Shown one piece after another: positions 8,637-18,100 of a stretch of 64,000 nucleotides of DNA. Positions within the stretch are counted from its first letter, which is position 1, and each line of letters begins with the position of its first letter. This stretch comes from Streptomyces noursei. Lineage in GTDB: Bacteria > Actinomycetota > Actinomycetes > Streptomycetales > Streptomycetaceae. The stretch spans positions 47,360 through 111,359 of the forward strand of contig NZ_LWBU01000081.1 of NCBI RefSeq assembly GCF_001646665.1. The letters are read 5' to 3'. A program made the translations under genes and the position numbers. Under the pieces are notes generated by a model. The model saw nothing but the letters and a program-made list of their open reading frames with translations. It was not told the origin of the DNA and searched no databases.

Positions 8637-9821
8637 TCATGCCGCCACTGCGACGGCGCGTACCGGCGACGGCCGAAGCGCCTGCTGCATCACGTCCCGG
8701 CACCGGTCCCACGCCTCCGGCACCAGGTGCCCGTACGTGTCGACGGTGGTCTTGATGTTCCGGTGACCGAGCCAGCGGCTCACTTCATGGATCGGGACGC
8801 CGTTCGCAAGCGCGGTCGAGGCGAAGAAGTGGCGCAGGGAGTGCGGGGTGTACCTCGGCTTCTTGTCCGGGGTGACCACGCCCGCCGCCACGCACGCCTT
8901 CCGCCAGTGATAGCCGTACGTCGACGCCGTGGGCATATTCCCCTTGCCCCGCTCACGCGGTGCGAACAGCGCCTCTACGCCGTCGACCTTGACCGTGCCC
9001 CAGCGCTTCAGGTGGTTGCCGATCTCCTGGTCAAGGAACGTCGGCGTGGGCACGTCCCGGTACTCATCCGCCGTACGGTGCTTGAGCGGCACGAAGCGGG
9101 TCACGCAGTCACCCTGATTCGCCTTGGCGCTGATCTGCCGGCGCAGCCGCAGGAAGCCCTCTCGCTGGCAGTCGGAGGTCAGCCCGAGAGCCTCGCTGAT
9201 ACGCAGCCCAGCACCCGCCTGGAGCCACACCGTGAGCCGGTACTGATCGGACATGGCGGCGGCGATGGCGTACACCTCCGCGAGCGTCGGTATCTCGTCC
9301 GGGTCGACGGCGGCGCCTGCCGTCTTGATCGGCGGCACCCCGTCGCACGGGCTCTCGTATATGCGCCGTTCCTTGACGGCGGTCGCCATCATGGCGCGCA
9401 GGATGTTCATACGGTCGTTGACTGTCGATGCCGCCAATCCGCCCTTCACCATTGCCGTCTGAAGCTTCTTCACATCCGGGATGGTGACGCTGGCGAGGGT
9501 GCGGGCACCGAGCGCGGGAACCAGGTGGTTCGAGATGAAGCCCTGGTAGTTCCGTCGGGTCGACTCGTTCACCTGGTGCTGCGCGAGCCACTCTTCCGCC
9601 CACTTGCGCATGGAGATCTGCCCGAGCTGGTGGTCGATGTAGACCCCGGCCCGCTTGTCGTTCTCCGCCTTGACGCCGAAGCTCTCGGCCTCCCGCTTCG
9701 TGGGGAACGACTTCTCCCGCTGACGCCCCGTCCGCCCACCGGGCTCGCGGTACCGGACTGTCCACAGGTGCGCGCACCGGGTCTTGTTCCGGCAGTCACA
9801 CTTCTTCAGTACCTGCGCCAC
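8637..9821 (-). CDS. int: Tyrosine-type site-specific integrase
   Basis: A 394-residue recombinase with all catalytic residues: R207 (GAGLRISEAL), H327-x-x-R330 (PHSLRHFF), H353 (WLGHRN) and nucleophile Y363 (VDTYGHL). An N-terminal Cys/His cluster (C8, C10, C16, H18) precedes an arm-binding region and a SAM-like core-binding domain (about 70-160). The GTG start follows GGGAGATGAAGA and overlaps the end of the upstream regulator gene by 26 bp, so the two are coupled. Such enzymes cut and join attP and attB; the nearby ychF 3' end is the evident target. It appears intact. Confidence 0.95.
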   Translation of the reverse strand: MAQVLKKCDCRNKTRCAHLWTVRYREPGGRTGRQREKSFPTKREAESFGVKAENDKRAGVYIDHQLGQISMRKWAEEWLAQHQVNESTRRNYQGFISNHLVPALGARTLASVTIPDVKKLQTAMVKGGLAASTVNDRMNILRAMMATAVKERRIYESPCDGVPPIKTAGAAVDPDEIPTLAEVYAIAAAMSDQYRLTVWLQAGAGLRISEALGLTSDCQREGFLRLRRQISAKANQGDCVTRFVPLKHRTADEYRDVPTPTFLDQEIGNHLKRWGTVKVDGVEALFAPRERGKGNMPTASTYGYHWRKACVAAGVVTPDKKPRYTPHSLRHFFASTALANGVPIHEVSRWLGHRNIKTTVDTYGHLVPEAWDRCRDVMQQALRPSPVRAVAVAA

Positions 9822-10362
9822 TCTTCATCTCCCTGAGCACCTCGTCGGCCTTCTCCGTCAGCTGTCCGCCCGCCTTGCCCTCGACCTTGGTCAGGAAGCC
9901 GCGCTTCCGTGCAGCGCGCAGGTGCCCCTTGAGCGTGGCCTGCTTGATGTTCGTAATCTCCTCAAGCGCCTGGATCGGGGCCCGCTCGCCGATCTCGACG
10001 ACCCGCACATAGACCGCCGAGAGCATGGCCAGGTACCTATCGGTGACCCCTCTGGGCGCGTCGGCGAGCCACCCACGCAGGAGTCCTGCTTCCTCCTCCA
10101 CGGCCTGGTCAATACCGGTCGGAGCTGCGTCGAGCATCTCCACGAACGATCTGGTGTCGATCTGCCGGAGCACCGTGCTGGACAGGCCGCGGGCGATCTC
10201 CTGCGGGTCGCCGTCTTCGTGAGGCTCGATCCGAATCTCCTGCGGCCCACCGCCCACGGAGTCGGCTGGCCGCCACATCGTCACCTTCCATGAGCCGATA
10301 CGCCGGTGAATCTCGATGCCCGCACGCGACGGCGGACCGTCAGGGCTACGTGTGATCTCCAT
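9796..10362 (-). CDS. Unknown protein with probable C-terminal winged-helix domain
   Basis: 188 residues, family not recognised. The N-terminal half (EITRSPDGPPSRAGIEIHRR, then SWKVTMWRPAD) is rich in beta strands. The C-terminal part, VRVVEIGERAPIQALEEITN, continuing IKQATLKGHLRAARKRGFLT and then VEGKAGGQLTEKADEVL, reads like a helix-turn-helix/winged-helix that recognises DNA. It is translated just before the integrase and shares its transcript. A role in controlling integration or the divergent xis promoter is inferred from position. The ATG is preceded by a -10 box at only 6 nt, so the mRNA is probably leaderless. Confidence 0.7.
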   Translation of the reverse strand: MEITRSPDGPPSRAGIEIHRRIGSWKVTMWRPADSVGGGPQEIRIEPHEDGDPQEIARGLSSTVLRQIDTRSFVEMLDAAPTGIDQAVEEEAGLLRGWLADAPRGVTDRYLAMLSAVYVRVVEIGERAPIQALEEITNIKQATLKGHLRAARKRGFLTKVEGKAGGQLTEKADEVLREMKSGAGTEEV

Positions 10363-10368
10363 GCGAGG

Positions 10369-10397
10369 AACGTACGAGCCTATTCAGCCCCAGTCAA
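10369..10397 (-). promoter_or_regulatory. Promoter of the regulator-integrase operon
   Basis: On the minus strand a -35 TTGACT (10397-10392) and a -10 TACGTT (10374-10369) are separated by 17 bp. The start codon lies 6 nt after the -10, implying a leaderless transcript. Confidence 0.65.
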
Positions 10398-10420
10398 GTC
10401 TAGATGTGACGCATCCGGCT

Positions 10421-10449
10421 TTGACAGAACCAGATGTATTGCTCAGGAT
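10421..10449 (+). promoter_or_regulatory. Promoter of the xis-repA operon
   Basis: A consensus -35 TTGACA (10421-10426) and -10 CAGGAT (10444-10449) are separated by exactly 17 bp. It faces away from the integrase promoter with only 23 bp between the two -35 boxes, so one regulator could switch both. The motif AGATGT occurs twice in this interval. Confidence 0.75.
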
Positions 10450-10483
10450 GATGCCGGTACGACGAACCGAAGGAGATCCGTCT

Positions 10484-10666
10484 TTGCACCACAACCGCCT
10501 GATGACCGTTGACGAACTGGCTGAGTACCTGGGCAAGAAGCCCGCCTGGATCTACAACAACCACCGGATACTCGGCCTCCCGTCCCGGAAGGTCGGCGGC
10601 AGCCTGCGCTTCCGCATGTCCGAGGTCGACCGCTGGCTCGACCGGGAGTGCCCGGCCTCGGCCTGA
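10484..10666 (+). CDS. Excisionase-like MerR/BldC-type HTH protein
   Basis: The TTG start is chosen because AAGGAGA lies 7 nt upstream; the product has 60 residues. RLMTVDELAEYLGKKPAWIY, followed by NNHRILGLPSRKVGGSLRFR and MSEVDRWLDRE, is a helix-turn-helix of the excisionase/DNA-binding-domain family: recognition helix, wing (KVGGSLRFR), final helix. Proteins of this size beside a tyrosine integrase usually steer recombination towards excision. It starts the rightward operon, with repA 41 bp downstream. Confidence 0.82.
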   Translation: MHHNRLMTVDELAEYLGKKPAWIYNNHRILGLPSRKVGGSLRFRMSEVDRWLDRECPASA

Positions 10667-10707
10667 CCTGCGGTCCTCTCATCTGTACCCGACCGAATGG
10701 AGGTCAC

Positions 10708-11742
10708 ATGATCCCGCCACCCGGCGGGAGACAGCGGCGCACACCTGTGCCGCTCCGCTCAAAGGAAGGACGGCCACGCACGGTGGGAGCCATCAAGGAC
10801 AAAGGGCGGCAGCTCCACGAGATCGAGCGGGTCCCGTACGAGGACGCGTTCCTGATCGGCGACCTCCTCACCACCCGGACAACATTGCTGGCGGGTGAGC
10901 CCAAGGCGGGCAAGACACTGCTCAGCGCGGGCATGGGCATAGCCCTGCTCAACGGCGAGCCGACGTTCCTCGGCCTGCCGGTACATCGAAGAATCGACCA
11001 CATCGTCTACGGCCTGACCGACGACGGCGCGGCGGAGGAATTGAAGGAGCGGCTGGACGGTGCCGTACCGGACGACTCTGTGACCATCTTCCCCGTCCGG
11101 GACGCGGGGGACTCCGGCTACTGGAAGGGCATCTACGAAGACCTCGCGGACATCAGGCCGGGCCTGTTCGTCCTGGACAACATGCTCGGCGCGCTCGCAC
11201 CGGGTGAGGACATCTCATCCCCGGTGACAGCGCAACGGTTCGGGCACAGCTTGCGTCCGATCACGGACATGGGCATCCCCGTGCTGGTGGTGACGCACAC
11301 CCCGAAGGGAACGGCGGAGGGAATGAGCGTCGCATCCTCGCCCATCGGCGGACGGGCGATCGCGGCCGGCGCTCGCGGCATCATCACCTTGAGGAACTCC
11401 GGCAAGCGCGGGCGGCGCATCGAAGTCAAGATGAATCGCGCCCGGGAAGACCTCAACCTCGACGTCACCGTGCACCGGGCCAGCGCGACAAGCGAGGTCC
11501 CTGTCTGGGAGCGGGCGAGGCCCCAGATCAAGGCCGTCGACATGCCGAAGGCGAAGCCCTGGGACGAAGTGCTCGCAGCGCGGATCATCGAGGAGCAGCC
11601 GGAGGAGACGAACTACAAGCCGCTCGCCCAGCGGTACGCCCCGACGGTCGGCAAGAGCGTGGAGACCATTCGCCCCAAGCTCAGGGATGCCCTGGAGTAC
11701 GTTGACGGGCGCTGGACCCGGAGGCGCTCCGAGCCCGCCTGA
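10708..11742 (+). CDS. RepA-like RecA-fold ATPase (replicative helicase family)
   Basis: 344 residues. Walker A is GEPKAGKT (63-70) and Walker B is PGLFVLDNMLG (about 145-155). HTPKGTAEGMSVASSPIGGR and GIITLRNSGKRGRR match RSF1010 RepA-like/AAA_25 hexameric helicases. The C-terminal 60 residues (EEQPEETNYKPLAQRYAPTV onward) look like a DNA-binding tail. The ATG follows GGAGG closely. In integrative elements and plasmids such proteins drive replication after excision; here the noncoding region with repeated CTTACGCAAGTACG-like motifs directly downstream could be its origin. No primase gene is seen. Confidence 0.78.
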   Translation: MIPPPGGRQRRTPVPLRSKEGRPRTVGAIKDKGRQLHEIERVPYEDAFLIGDLLTTRTTLLAGEPKAGKTLLSAGMGIALLNGEPTFLGLPVHRRIDHIVYGLTDDGAAEELKERLDGAVPDDSVTIFPVRDAGDSGYWKGIYEDLADIRPGLFVLDNMLGALAPGEDISSPVTAQRFGHSLRPITDMGIPVLVVTHTPKGTAEGMSVASSPIGGRAIAAGARGIITLRNSGKRGRRIEVKMNRAREDLNLDVTVHRASATSEVPVWERARPQIKAVDMPKAKPWDEVLAARIIEEQPEETNYKPLAQRYAPTVGKSVETIRPKLRDALEYVDGRWTRRRSEPA

Positions 11743-11747
11743 TCCGT

Positions 11748-11791
11748 GGTGGTGGTGATGCAGCCCCCTTACAGGAAGTGTCACCACCACC
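11748..11791 (+). terminator. Hairpin directly after the RepA-like gene
   Basis: GGTGGTGGTGA (11748-11758) and TCACCACCACC (11781-11791) form a perfect 11-bp stem over a 22-nt loop, 6 bp past the stop codon. It may terminate the operon or be part of an origin structure. Confidence 0.5.
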
Positions 11792-11830
11792 AGCTACCTC
11801 GCTCCGCTCGGCAAGCCTCGCTCCTCCTTC

Positions 11831-12136
11831 TACTTATGTAAGTACGTCAGGATCTCTGGACACTGGCGGCCTGTGGCCGACCAGCACGCAGGCCACTGGG
11901 GGACTACGAAAGCCCGAGGCCTCGAAGCCCGCCAGACAAAGGCAGCGGCTCCCCGAAGGAGCTGTTGAACGAGCAAGACGACTTACGCAAGTACGCGATT
12001 GCGTCCAGCGGCGAAGCCGTAAGCCTGTGCAGCGGAGAAGAGCAAGTACGTGAAGCCGTGAAGAAGCCCAACTAGGAAGCGGCCTATCGGCCGTTCTTCG
12101 CGTAGACGACTTACGAGGCTCGACTTGCGTACTTGC
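11831..12136. repeat. Noncoding repeat region, possible replication or transfer origin
   Basis: No gene fits the 532 bp between the ATPase and the defence genes. Instead a motif recurs: ACTTATGTAAGTACG (11832), ACTTACGCAAGTACG (11981), GCAAGTACGTG (12042), GACTTACGAGG (12107) and, inverted, GACTTGCGTACTTGC (12122). The palindromic decamer CGAGGCCTCG lies at about 11915, and a small hairpin surrounds GGCCTATCGGCC (about 12080). Iteron-like repeats beside a RepA-like helicase suggest an origin; oriT is another possibility. Confidence 0.45.
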
Positions 12137-12274
12137 TCTCGCCGCTGCCTTCCTCGGGGCCGCGGATGCGGCCCACTCGTCAGGAGTCGGTGAGGCTCAC
12201 GTCCAGTTTCTGACGCCGTTGCTCCCTACCCATGCCGTTCCGCCGTTGCCCTTCACCGCCGTAGGGATGGGGCC

Positions 12275-14269
12275 TCACGATGTGGCGGCAGCTCCGATCG
12301 TTCCGCTGTCCCCCGCCCTGGCCGCGGGCACCGTACCGTCGCCCACCAGATCCATGACCGCGTCAGTGTGTTCCCTGATCAGATAGTCCATGGCGTGCTC
12401 GGTCGACGACTGATACTCAAGCTGCTCGCTGTAGAAGCGAAGCCGCTCCTGCGCGTCCTCGATGATTTCGCCCCAGGTGCGTACCCAGATCCGGTACGTG
12501 GGCTGGTTGACAGCACATCCAGGCATCCGGTCCTGCTGGTGAGCAAGTTGGCGAAGACCGTCGTCCATGGCATTGCCGACGAGCCAGAAGTCCCAGGTCA
12601 CCTTGGGGTCCCGGAACCGGTCGTCGTTCATAACCGCTTGCGCATAGCTGTTGATCTGCGTGAACTCGGACATGCCGAGGGTGACACTCGACCTCTTGAG
12701 TTCGATCACGAGGTGGTGACGCTCCCCTTTCCGCTGCCGGGCTGCACGGGACAGCATGAGGTCGACGATCCCCCGGCTCCCGTCCTCCCTCAGAACGGGG
12801 GCCTGTGCGGGTGTGTCACGATCGAGAAGACGACAGTGCTGTCTCAGCACCTCGTTCAGACTGCGGTCGCTGACGTGCAGTCCATACTCCTCACCGAAGA
12901 TCCAGCACTCGTTCTCCAGGATCCGGTGCAGCTCCGTGCGTTCCTTGACCCGCCCCTTGGCCACGGGGTCGAAGACGAGGTGCTCCAGGGCAGACAGGAA
13001 ATCGAGGCGTCCGGTTGTCGCGGTCGACGCCTTGATCAAGGCGGACAGCGGCGTACGATCCAGCAGCCGACTGAGTTCTGCCTGCTCCTGCTTGGAAAGC
13101 GCGAATAGCTCCTCGGCGATGCGCAGCACTTCGCCCGGCTCGTGGGTCAAGACGGAGCGCAGAAGCGCGAAGGACACCTTCTGGGCCCTCTTGCTCGCCG
13201 GCAAGTGCCGGACGACCGCGGTCGCCACGGCGTCAAAGGTCTCGCGCTCCGCTCGCTCCTGGTCGTTGGCGGGCTCGCCTGCATACGGGTAGAAGCCTTC
13301 CGCACGCCACGAGTCGACGAGCTCACGACGGCGCTCATCGGCTCGGGAACGGAAGTGCTCACGCATACGCTCTCGGGCTTCGGCCAGCACCTCGGCAGCA
13401 GGCCCCTCCGGTGTCCAATCGGCGAAGGCGAGGTCGCCGACCGAATCATCCTCGAACCCCGACCAGGACAGGTACGCCGTGAAGTGGAAGCCCGGAGCCT
13501 GGATCTCCGGCTTCAGCTGCGCCAAGGACATGCCTCGGCCGTCGCAGAGGAACAAAGCCCGGGAGTACGGACGCGACCATTCGATGATCTTCAACTGGGC
13601 CGACGGGTGAGAACTGTCCGGCGGAGCCGCCACCTCGTACGTCTCGACGTGAACCTGCTCAGACGCCGGGTCCAGCCGCGTCCCGTCGTAGGTGATGCAG
13701 ATGTCCGGGTACGCCTCCAGGTGAAGCGCGAAGGCGGCAGTGAGCGCGGTACGGGCGGCATCCTCGGTCAGCTTCTGGAGGTCCTCCCCGCCGAACGCCT
13801 CAAAGACCGTCCCCGTTGCGTCGGCCGTCGGCTCGGGATCGCTGACGTCGAACTCGTCCATGGAGCTGCGATCGGACTCGATGACCACACGCCGGCGGAT
13901 CCCCCGCGCACCGCTGACGCTGGTCCAGCGCACCTCACTGCCGAGCGCGAAGGCCCGGACTCGGCCCCGCCCGTTCTTCCCGTGCAGCACGCGCTTCTTT
14001 ACCTCACTGACCTGCGTGCGCTTCTTCCAGGACGTACCGATCTGCTCGAAGTAGTCGCTGCACTTCTCCGCCGCGATACCAGTACCGTCGTCGAGCACGG
14101 CTACTCGGTCGACTCCGTCGAAGTCGTTGCGCTCAAGTACGACGGTGACGTTCTCGGCATCCGCGTCGAGAGAGTTCCAGATCAGCTCCTCGACGGCTCC
14201 CACAGGATGACGAAGCCGGGCAAGCTCCTCGACGTGTCCGCGCCCTACGGTCAACCGAAGCTTCGCCAT
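12275..14269 (-). CDS. GHKL ATPase fused to a PD-(D/E)XK nuclease (Shedu-like), putative defence protein
   Basis: 664 residues from the ATG at 14269 (MAKLRLTVGRG; AAAGG 10 nt upstream). The N-terminal ATPase is of the HSP90/MORC type: N-box EELIWNSLDA (27-36), DDGTGI (60-65) and GKNGRG (97-102) are all present. A long helical middle follows. The C-terminal domain starts at LHRILENECWIFGEEYGLHV, the kind of segment that opens DUF4263/Shedu-type nucleases. It has the PD-(D/E)XK residues D503 (IVDLML), E523-x-K525 (VIELKRS) and Q538 in a TQINSYAQAV helix. GHKL domains open and close on DNA with ATP; combined with a nuclease this suggests ATP-gated DNA cleavage. It lies downstream of the type I restriction operon, same strand, 170 bp gap. 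The defence role is inference. Confidence 0.75.
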   Translation of the reverse strand: MAKLRLTVGRGHVEELARLRHPVGAVEELIWNSLDADAENVTVVLERNDFDGVDRVAVLDDGTGIAAEKCSDYFEQIGTSWKKRTQVSEVKKRVLHGKNGRGRVRAFALGSEVRWTSVSGARGIRRRVVIESDRSSMDEFDVSDPEPTADATGTVFEAFGGEDLQKLTEDAARTALTAAFALHLEAYPDICITYDGTRLDPASEQVHVETYEVAAPPDSSHPSAQLKIIEWSRPYSRALFLCDGRGMSLAQLKPEIQAPGFHFTAYLSWSGFEDDSVGDLAFADWTPEGPAAEVLAEARERMREHFRSRADERRRELVDSWRAEGFYPYAGEPANDQERAERETFDAVATAVVRHLPASKRAQKVSFALLRSVLTHEPGEVLRIAEELFALSKQEQAELSRLLDRTPLSALIKASTATTGRLDFLSALEHLVFDPVAKGRVKERTELHRILENECWIFGEEYGLHVSDRSLNEVLRQHCRLLDRDTPAQAPVLREDGSRGIVDLMLSRAARQRKGERHHLVIELKRSSVTLGMSEFTQINSYAQAVMNDDRFRDPKVTWDFWLVGNAMDDGLRQLAHQQDRMPGCAVNQPTYRIWVRTWGEIIEDAQERLRFYSEQLEYQSSTEHAMDYLIREHTDAVMDLVGDGTVPAARAGDSGTIGAAATS

Positions 14270-14439
14270 GGGGTCAGCACCTTTCACGTCAGCGTCATCT
14301 CTTAGGGCCTGCGGGGAGGGAGGCAGAACGCTTCCCACGTCATTGTCATTAACTCGGATACCTGATGAACGTCACTCACTGTTTTCGAGCGCCGGACGTG
14401 CGTCCACGATCCGCTCCTTCGCCTGCGCGGCCTGGCACG

Positions 14440-15162
14440 TCACGTCCACAGCTCGTCGGCGAGCGGCTCCGCGTCCAAATCGTCGCGGCGACTGCGCCAG
14501 TCCGGCAGGCAGCTGTCCATCAGCCGGGCGAAGCGCGGGCCATGCCCGCGTTCGAGGAGGTGCGTCATCTCGTGGACGATGACGTACTCAAGGGACGCCG
14601 GGTGCTTCTTGGCCAACTCGGAGTTGAACCACAGGCGGCCGGTCTCCTGGTTGCACGAGCCCCACTTGGTTTTCATCCGGCGGATGCCCCACCAGGGCAC
14701 CGAGACGCCGAGCTTCGCCTCCCACCGCTCGATGAGCGGAGGGACGGCGCGTCGGAGCTGCTCTCGGTACCACTGGTCGAGCAGGTCTCGGCGTCCCTGG
14801 TCGTCAGTTCCCGGAAGCGCGTACAGGACTAGTCGATCTCCGTCGATCTCCACGTGCGGACGTCCGGGACGTTCAACAACCTTCAGGCGTCGCCTCACAC
14901 CCCAGCTGTAGTGGGACTCTCCACCGACCATTTCTCGCACGGACTGCCGTCGAGCCGATCGCAGCTCGTCCTGCTGTCGTCTGATCCACGGCAGCCGCTG
15001 GATGACGGCCAGCCTGATCTGGTCGTCATCCATCCGCTGGGGTGCCGCCACCCGGACACGGCCCACCGGCGGATAGACACCGATGTGCAGGTTCTTGATG
15101 TCCTTGAAGTCCACCTGGACATCGATGCCGAGGACGGTGATCCGCGTGCTAGTGATACTCAT
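14440..15162 (-). CDS. YgjP/DUF45 (M48-type) zinc metallopeptidase
   Basis: 240 residues. The zinc motif HEMTH (197-201) with a third ligand H207 in ERGHGPRF, and the preceding MKTKWGSCNQETGRLWFNSE, are the hallmark of the COG1451/YgjP family (SprT-like). The first part (about 1-100) is a beta-rich domain of the same family. It overlaps the end of hsdR by 14 bp and is therefore the last gene of the restriction operon. COG1451 genes are known to sit beside or be fused to type I restriction genes, but their job there is not settled; processing or turnover of the restriction complex is one suggestion. Confidence 0.88.
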   Translation of the reverse strand: MSITSTRITVLGIDVQVDFKDIKNLHIGVYPPVGRVRVAAPQRMDDDQIRLAVIQRLPWIRRQQDELRSARRQSVREMVGGESHYSWGVRRRLKVVERPGRPHVEIDGDRLVLYALPGTDDQGRRDLLDQWYREQLRRAVPPLIERWEAKLGVSVPWWGIRRMKTKWGSCNQETGRLWFNSELAKKHPASLEYVIVHEMTHLLERGHGPRFARLMDSCLPDWRSRRDDLDAEPLADELWT

Positions 15163-18100
15163 GCCTTGCTTTCACCAGTTCGAAGAGCTCATCGAGCCGG
15201 TCGAAGTCGTCTGGCAGCGCACGCTTGACCGCGATACGCAGCTTCTTCTCCCTCATTGGGCTTCCAACCCAGTTGTGCGGCTTGTTGTGCAGCACCGTGG
15301 TGTCGACTTGGATAGCCAGCTGCTGGTCGTCGCGGAAGAAGTCGCACAGCGCTCTGCGCGCGCCGTTGTCAGCCCACTTCGGGTACCGCTCGGCGTCGCC
15401 TGAGTTCCTGCTTCCAAGATCCGCCGCCGTCTCCAGCAGCTTGGCGAGGTACTCCTCGTACTCGATCGCACCCTTGCGACGCTCCTCGATTATCGCGTCG
15501 AGCAGCTGTGACATCTCGTCGAAGTACTTCGGGTTCGTCGCACGCTCGTCGACGATCACCTTGCGCATGTTGTTGGTGATGGTCGCGGCAACGGCTTCGG
15601 GGTTGCTCTTGATTCCCGTAGGCAGCTTGTCGACGGCGCCCGCACCCAGTTCGACGATGAGCTGGATGAGTCCGGCGTCCTCGAAGTCGGACACGGTCCT
15701 TGACGCGTCCGCCTGGATGTAGGTGTCCAGGAGGAAGCGCATGCCTGCTTCGTACTGCTTGAAGTCGACGTCCTCGCCTGCGCCGAGCTTCACCTCGGCC
15801 CGGACGTCCACGTAGTGGCGGACCTCCTTGCGGATGTCCTCGGCGGCCTGCGGCGAGTACTTGGCTGCCTCCATGTCGTTCGCCAGGTTGGCGAAGGCCC
15901 GCGTCACCCCTGCGACGGCCTTGTACAGCTCGACACGCTTGGGCTCGTTAGCCTTGAGCTGTGCGGCGTTGCCCTGCTCAGCGGCGCAGAAGTACTGCTG
16001 GTACTGGAGTGTGCCTCGGGGCGGCGCGACCGGCTCGCACAGTGCGCGGATACGTTCCAGCGCATCGTCCAGGTCCTTTCGCCCCTTGTCGATACGGTCA
16101 CTCAACAGGCCCTCGATGTCCTGCCGCTCATAGGCATCGAACATCCCGGACGTGTAGTCGGTGACGGCGTCCTGAAGGGAGTTGAAGAGGTCGCGGTAGT
16201 CGACGATGTAGCCGTACTGCTTGTCATCCCCGTCGAGCCGGTTGACGCGGCAGATGGCCTGGAACAGGCCGTGGTCGCGCATCTTCTTGTCGATGTAGAG
16301 GTACGTGGCACTCGGCGCGTCGAAGCCGGTCAGGAGTTTGTCGACGACGATGAGGAGGCGCATACGGCCAGGCTCCTCGACGAACTGCCTCTTGACCTCC
16401 TTCTCGAACTCCTCGACCTTCGTCATCGCCACGTCTTCGGGCTCGTTGAAGTGGGCGGCCAGCATCTTCCGGTAGATCTCGTACTTCCGGAGGTTCTCTG
16501 TGTGGCCGGCACCGGAGTCCTCCTTGGAGATGTCTCCCGGACTCGGCTTATAGCTGGTGACGATGGCGCATTTGCCGTCGAAGCCCGCCTTGGAAAACAA
16601 CTCGTAGAACTTACATGCCTGGTAGACGCTGTCACCGACCAGCATGGCGTTCCCGCGGCCGTCCTTCAGACGGTCCTTGGTCTCCATGTCCATCAGGATG
16701 TCCTGGACGATCTGCATAGCCCGAGGCTCGGAGGAGACGACCTTCTGCATCGTCCCCCAGCGCTTCTTCAGCTCCGCCTTGGACAGGTCCGTCATGCCCT
16801 TGGTCTTGGCCGCGAACCACTTGTCGACGTGCGCGGCAGAGGTCAGCCGCTGGTCGATCGCACGCGCCTCATAGCTCAGGTCGAGTACGACGCCGTCCTT
16901 GATGGCCTCGTCGAACCTGTACTCGTGGATGAAGGTACCGAAGGTCTCCATGCTCGTACCCTTGTCCGCCTTGAGCAGGGGCGTTCCCGTGAAGCCGATG
17001 AACATCGCGCCGGGCAGCAGGCGCTTCATCGCGGCATGCATCTTGCCGGACTGGGTGCGGTGGGCCTCGTCGATGAAGACGAACAGGTTGCCCTTGGCCT
17101 TGAAGTCCCTTGGGACGTTGGCCTTGAGCTCCTCGATGAACTTGTCCTGCGCCTTCTCCTCGTCGCCTACCTTGCCCACAGAGCTGCGGAACTTGTGCAC
17201 GAGGGAGCAGATGAGCCACTCGGTGGACTTGTTCAAGGTGTCCAGGAGATCCGCGCCGGACTTGGTGCGGTAGATCTTCTCGTTGACGCCGTTGAAGACC
17301 TTCTCGATCTGCTCGTCCAGCTCATCGCGGTCGGTGATGAGGAGGACACGGGGGTCCTTCTGGTTCTCACGGATCCACTTCGCCAGCCACACCATCGTGA
17401 GCGACTTGCCCGACCCCTGGGTGTGCCAGATGATGCCGCCCTCACGACGACCGATACGTTCCTGTGCCTTCTTCACGCCGAAGTACTGGTTGTGGCGGCA
17501 CGCTTTGCGGACACCGGAGTCGAACACGGTGAAGTCGTGGATCAGCTCCAGGAGACGCTCCTTGCCGCAGAGTTGAAGCAGGGCGCGATCCAGCGGCCCC
17601 TCGTCGGAAGACTCCTCTCCCCCTTCCGCCTCCTCCTTCCACTCCAGCCAGTACTTCTCGGGCGTGTCGATGACTCCGTAGCGCAGCCCTTCGACGTCGT
17701 TGCCGGCAAGCACGAGCTGGACCGTCGAGAAGAACGGCCGGATGAAATCTGGCCGTTGGTTGCCGATGGTCTGCCGAATTCCCTCACTCACGGCCACATG
17801 GGAACGCTTTAGTTCCAGAGTCGACAGTGCCAGGCCGTTTACGTAGAGCACGATGTCGGGGCGCTTCGTCTGGCGTCCGACGATCGTGACTTCCTCGGCG
17901 ATGGCGAAGTCGTTCTCATGCGGTTTCTTCCAGTCGATGAGCCAGACCGTCTTATTCTTCTCACTCCCTCCCGGATTGATGCTCACCCCGTAGCGCAGTA
18001 AGCCGTACACATCGCGGTTCGCCTCGTACAGGTCTCGGCCACCTCCGAGCGCGGCGGCCTTCTTCAGCTGGTCAATCGCCCTGGTGATGAGGAGGTTGCT

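Noticed and set aside
15815..17812. Long plus-strand open frame over hsdR
   Set aside because: It is antisense to a gene with all HsdR motifs; the product is Leu/Val/Asp-rich with no recognisable fold.
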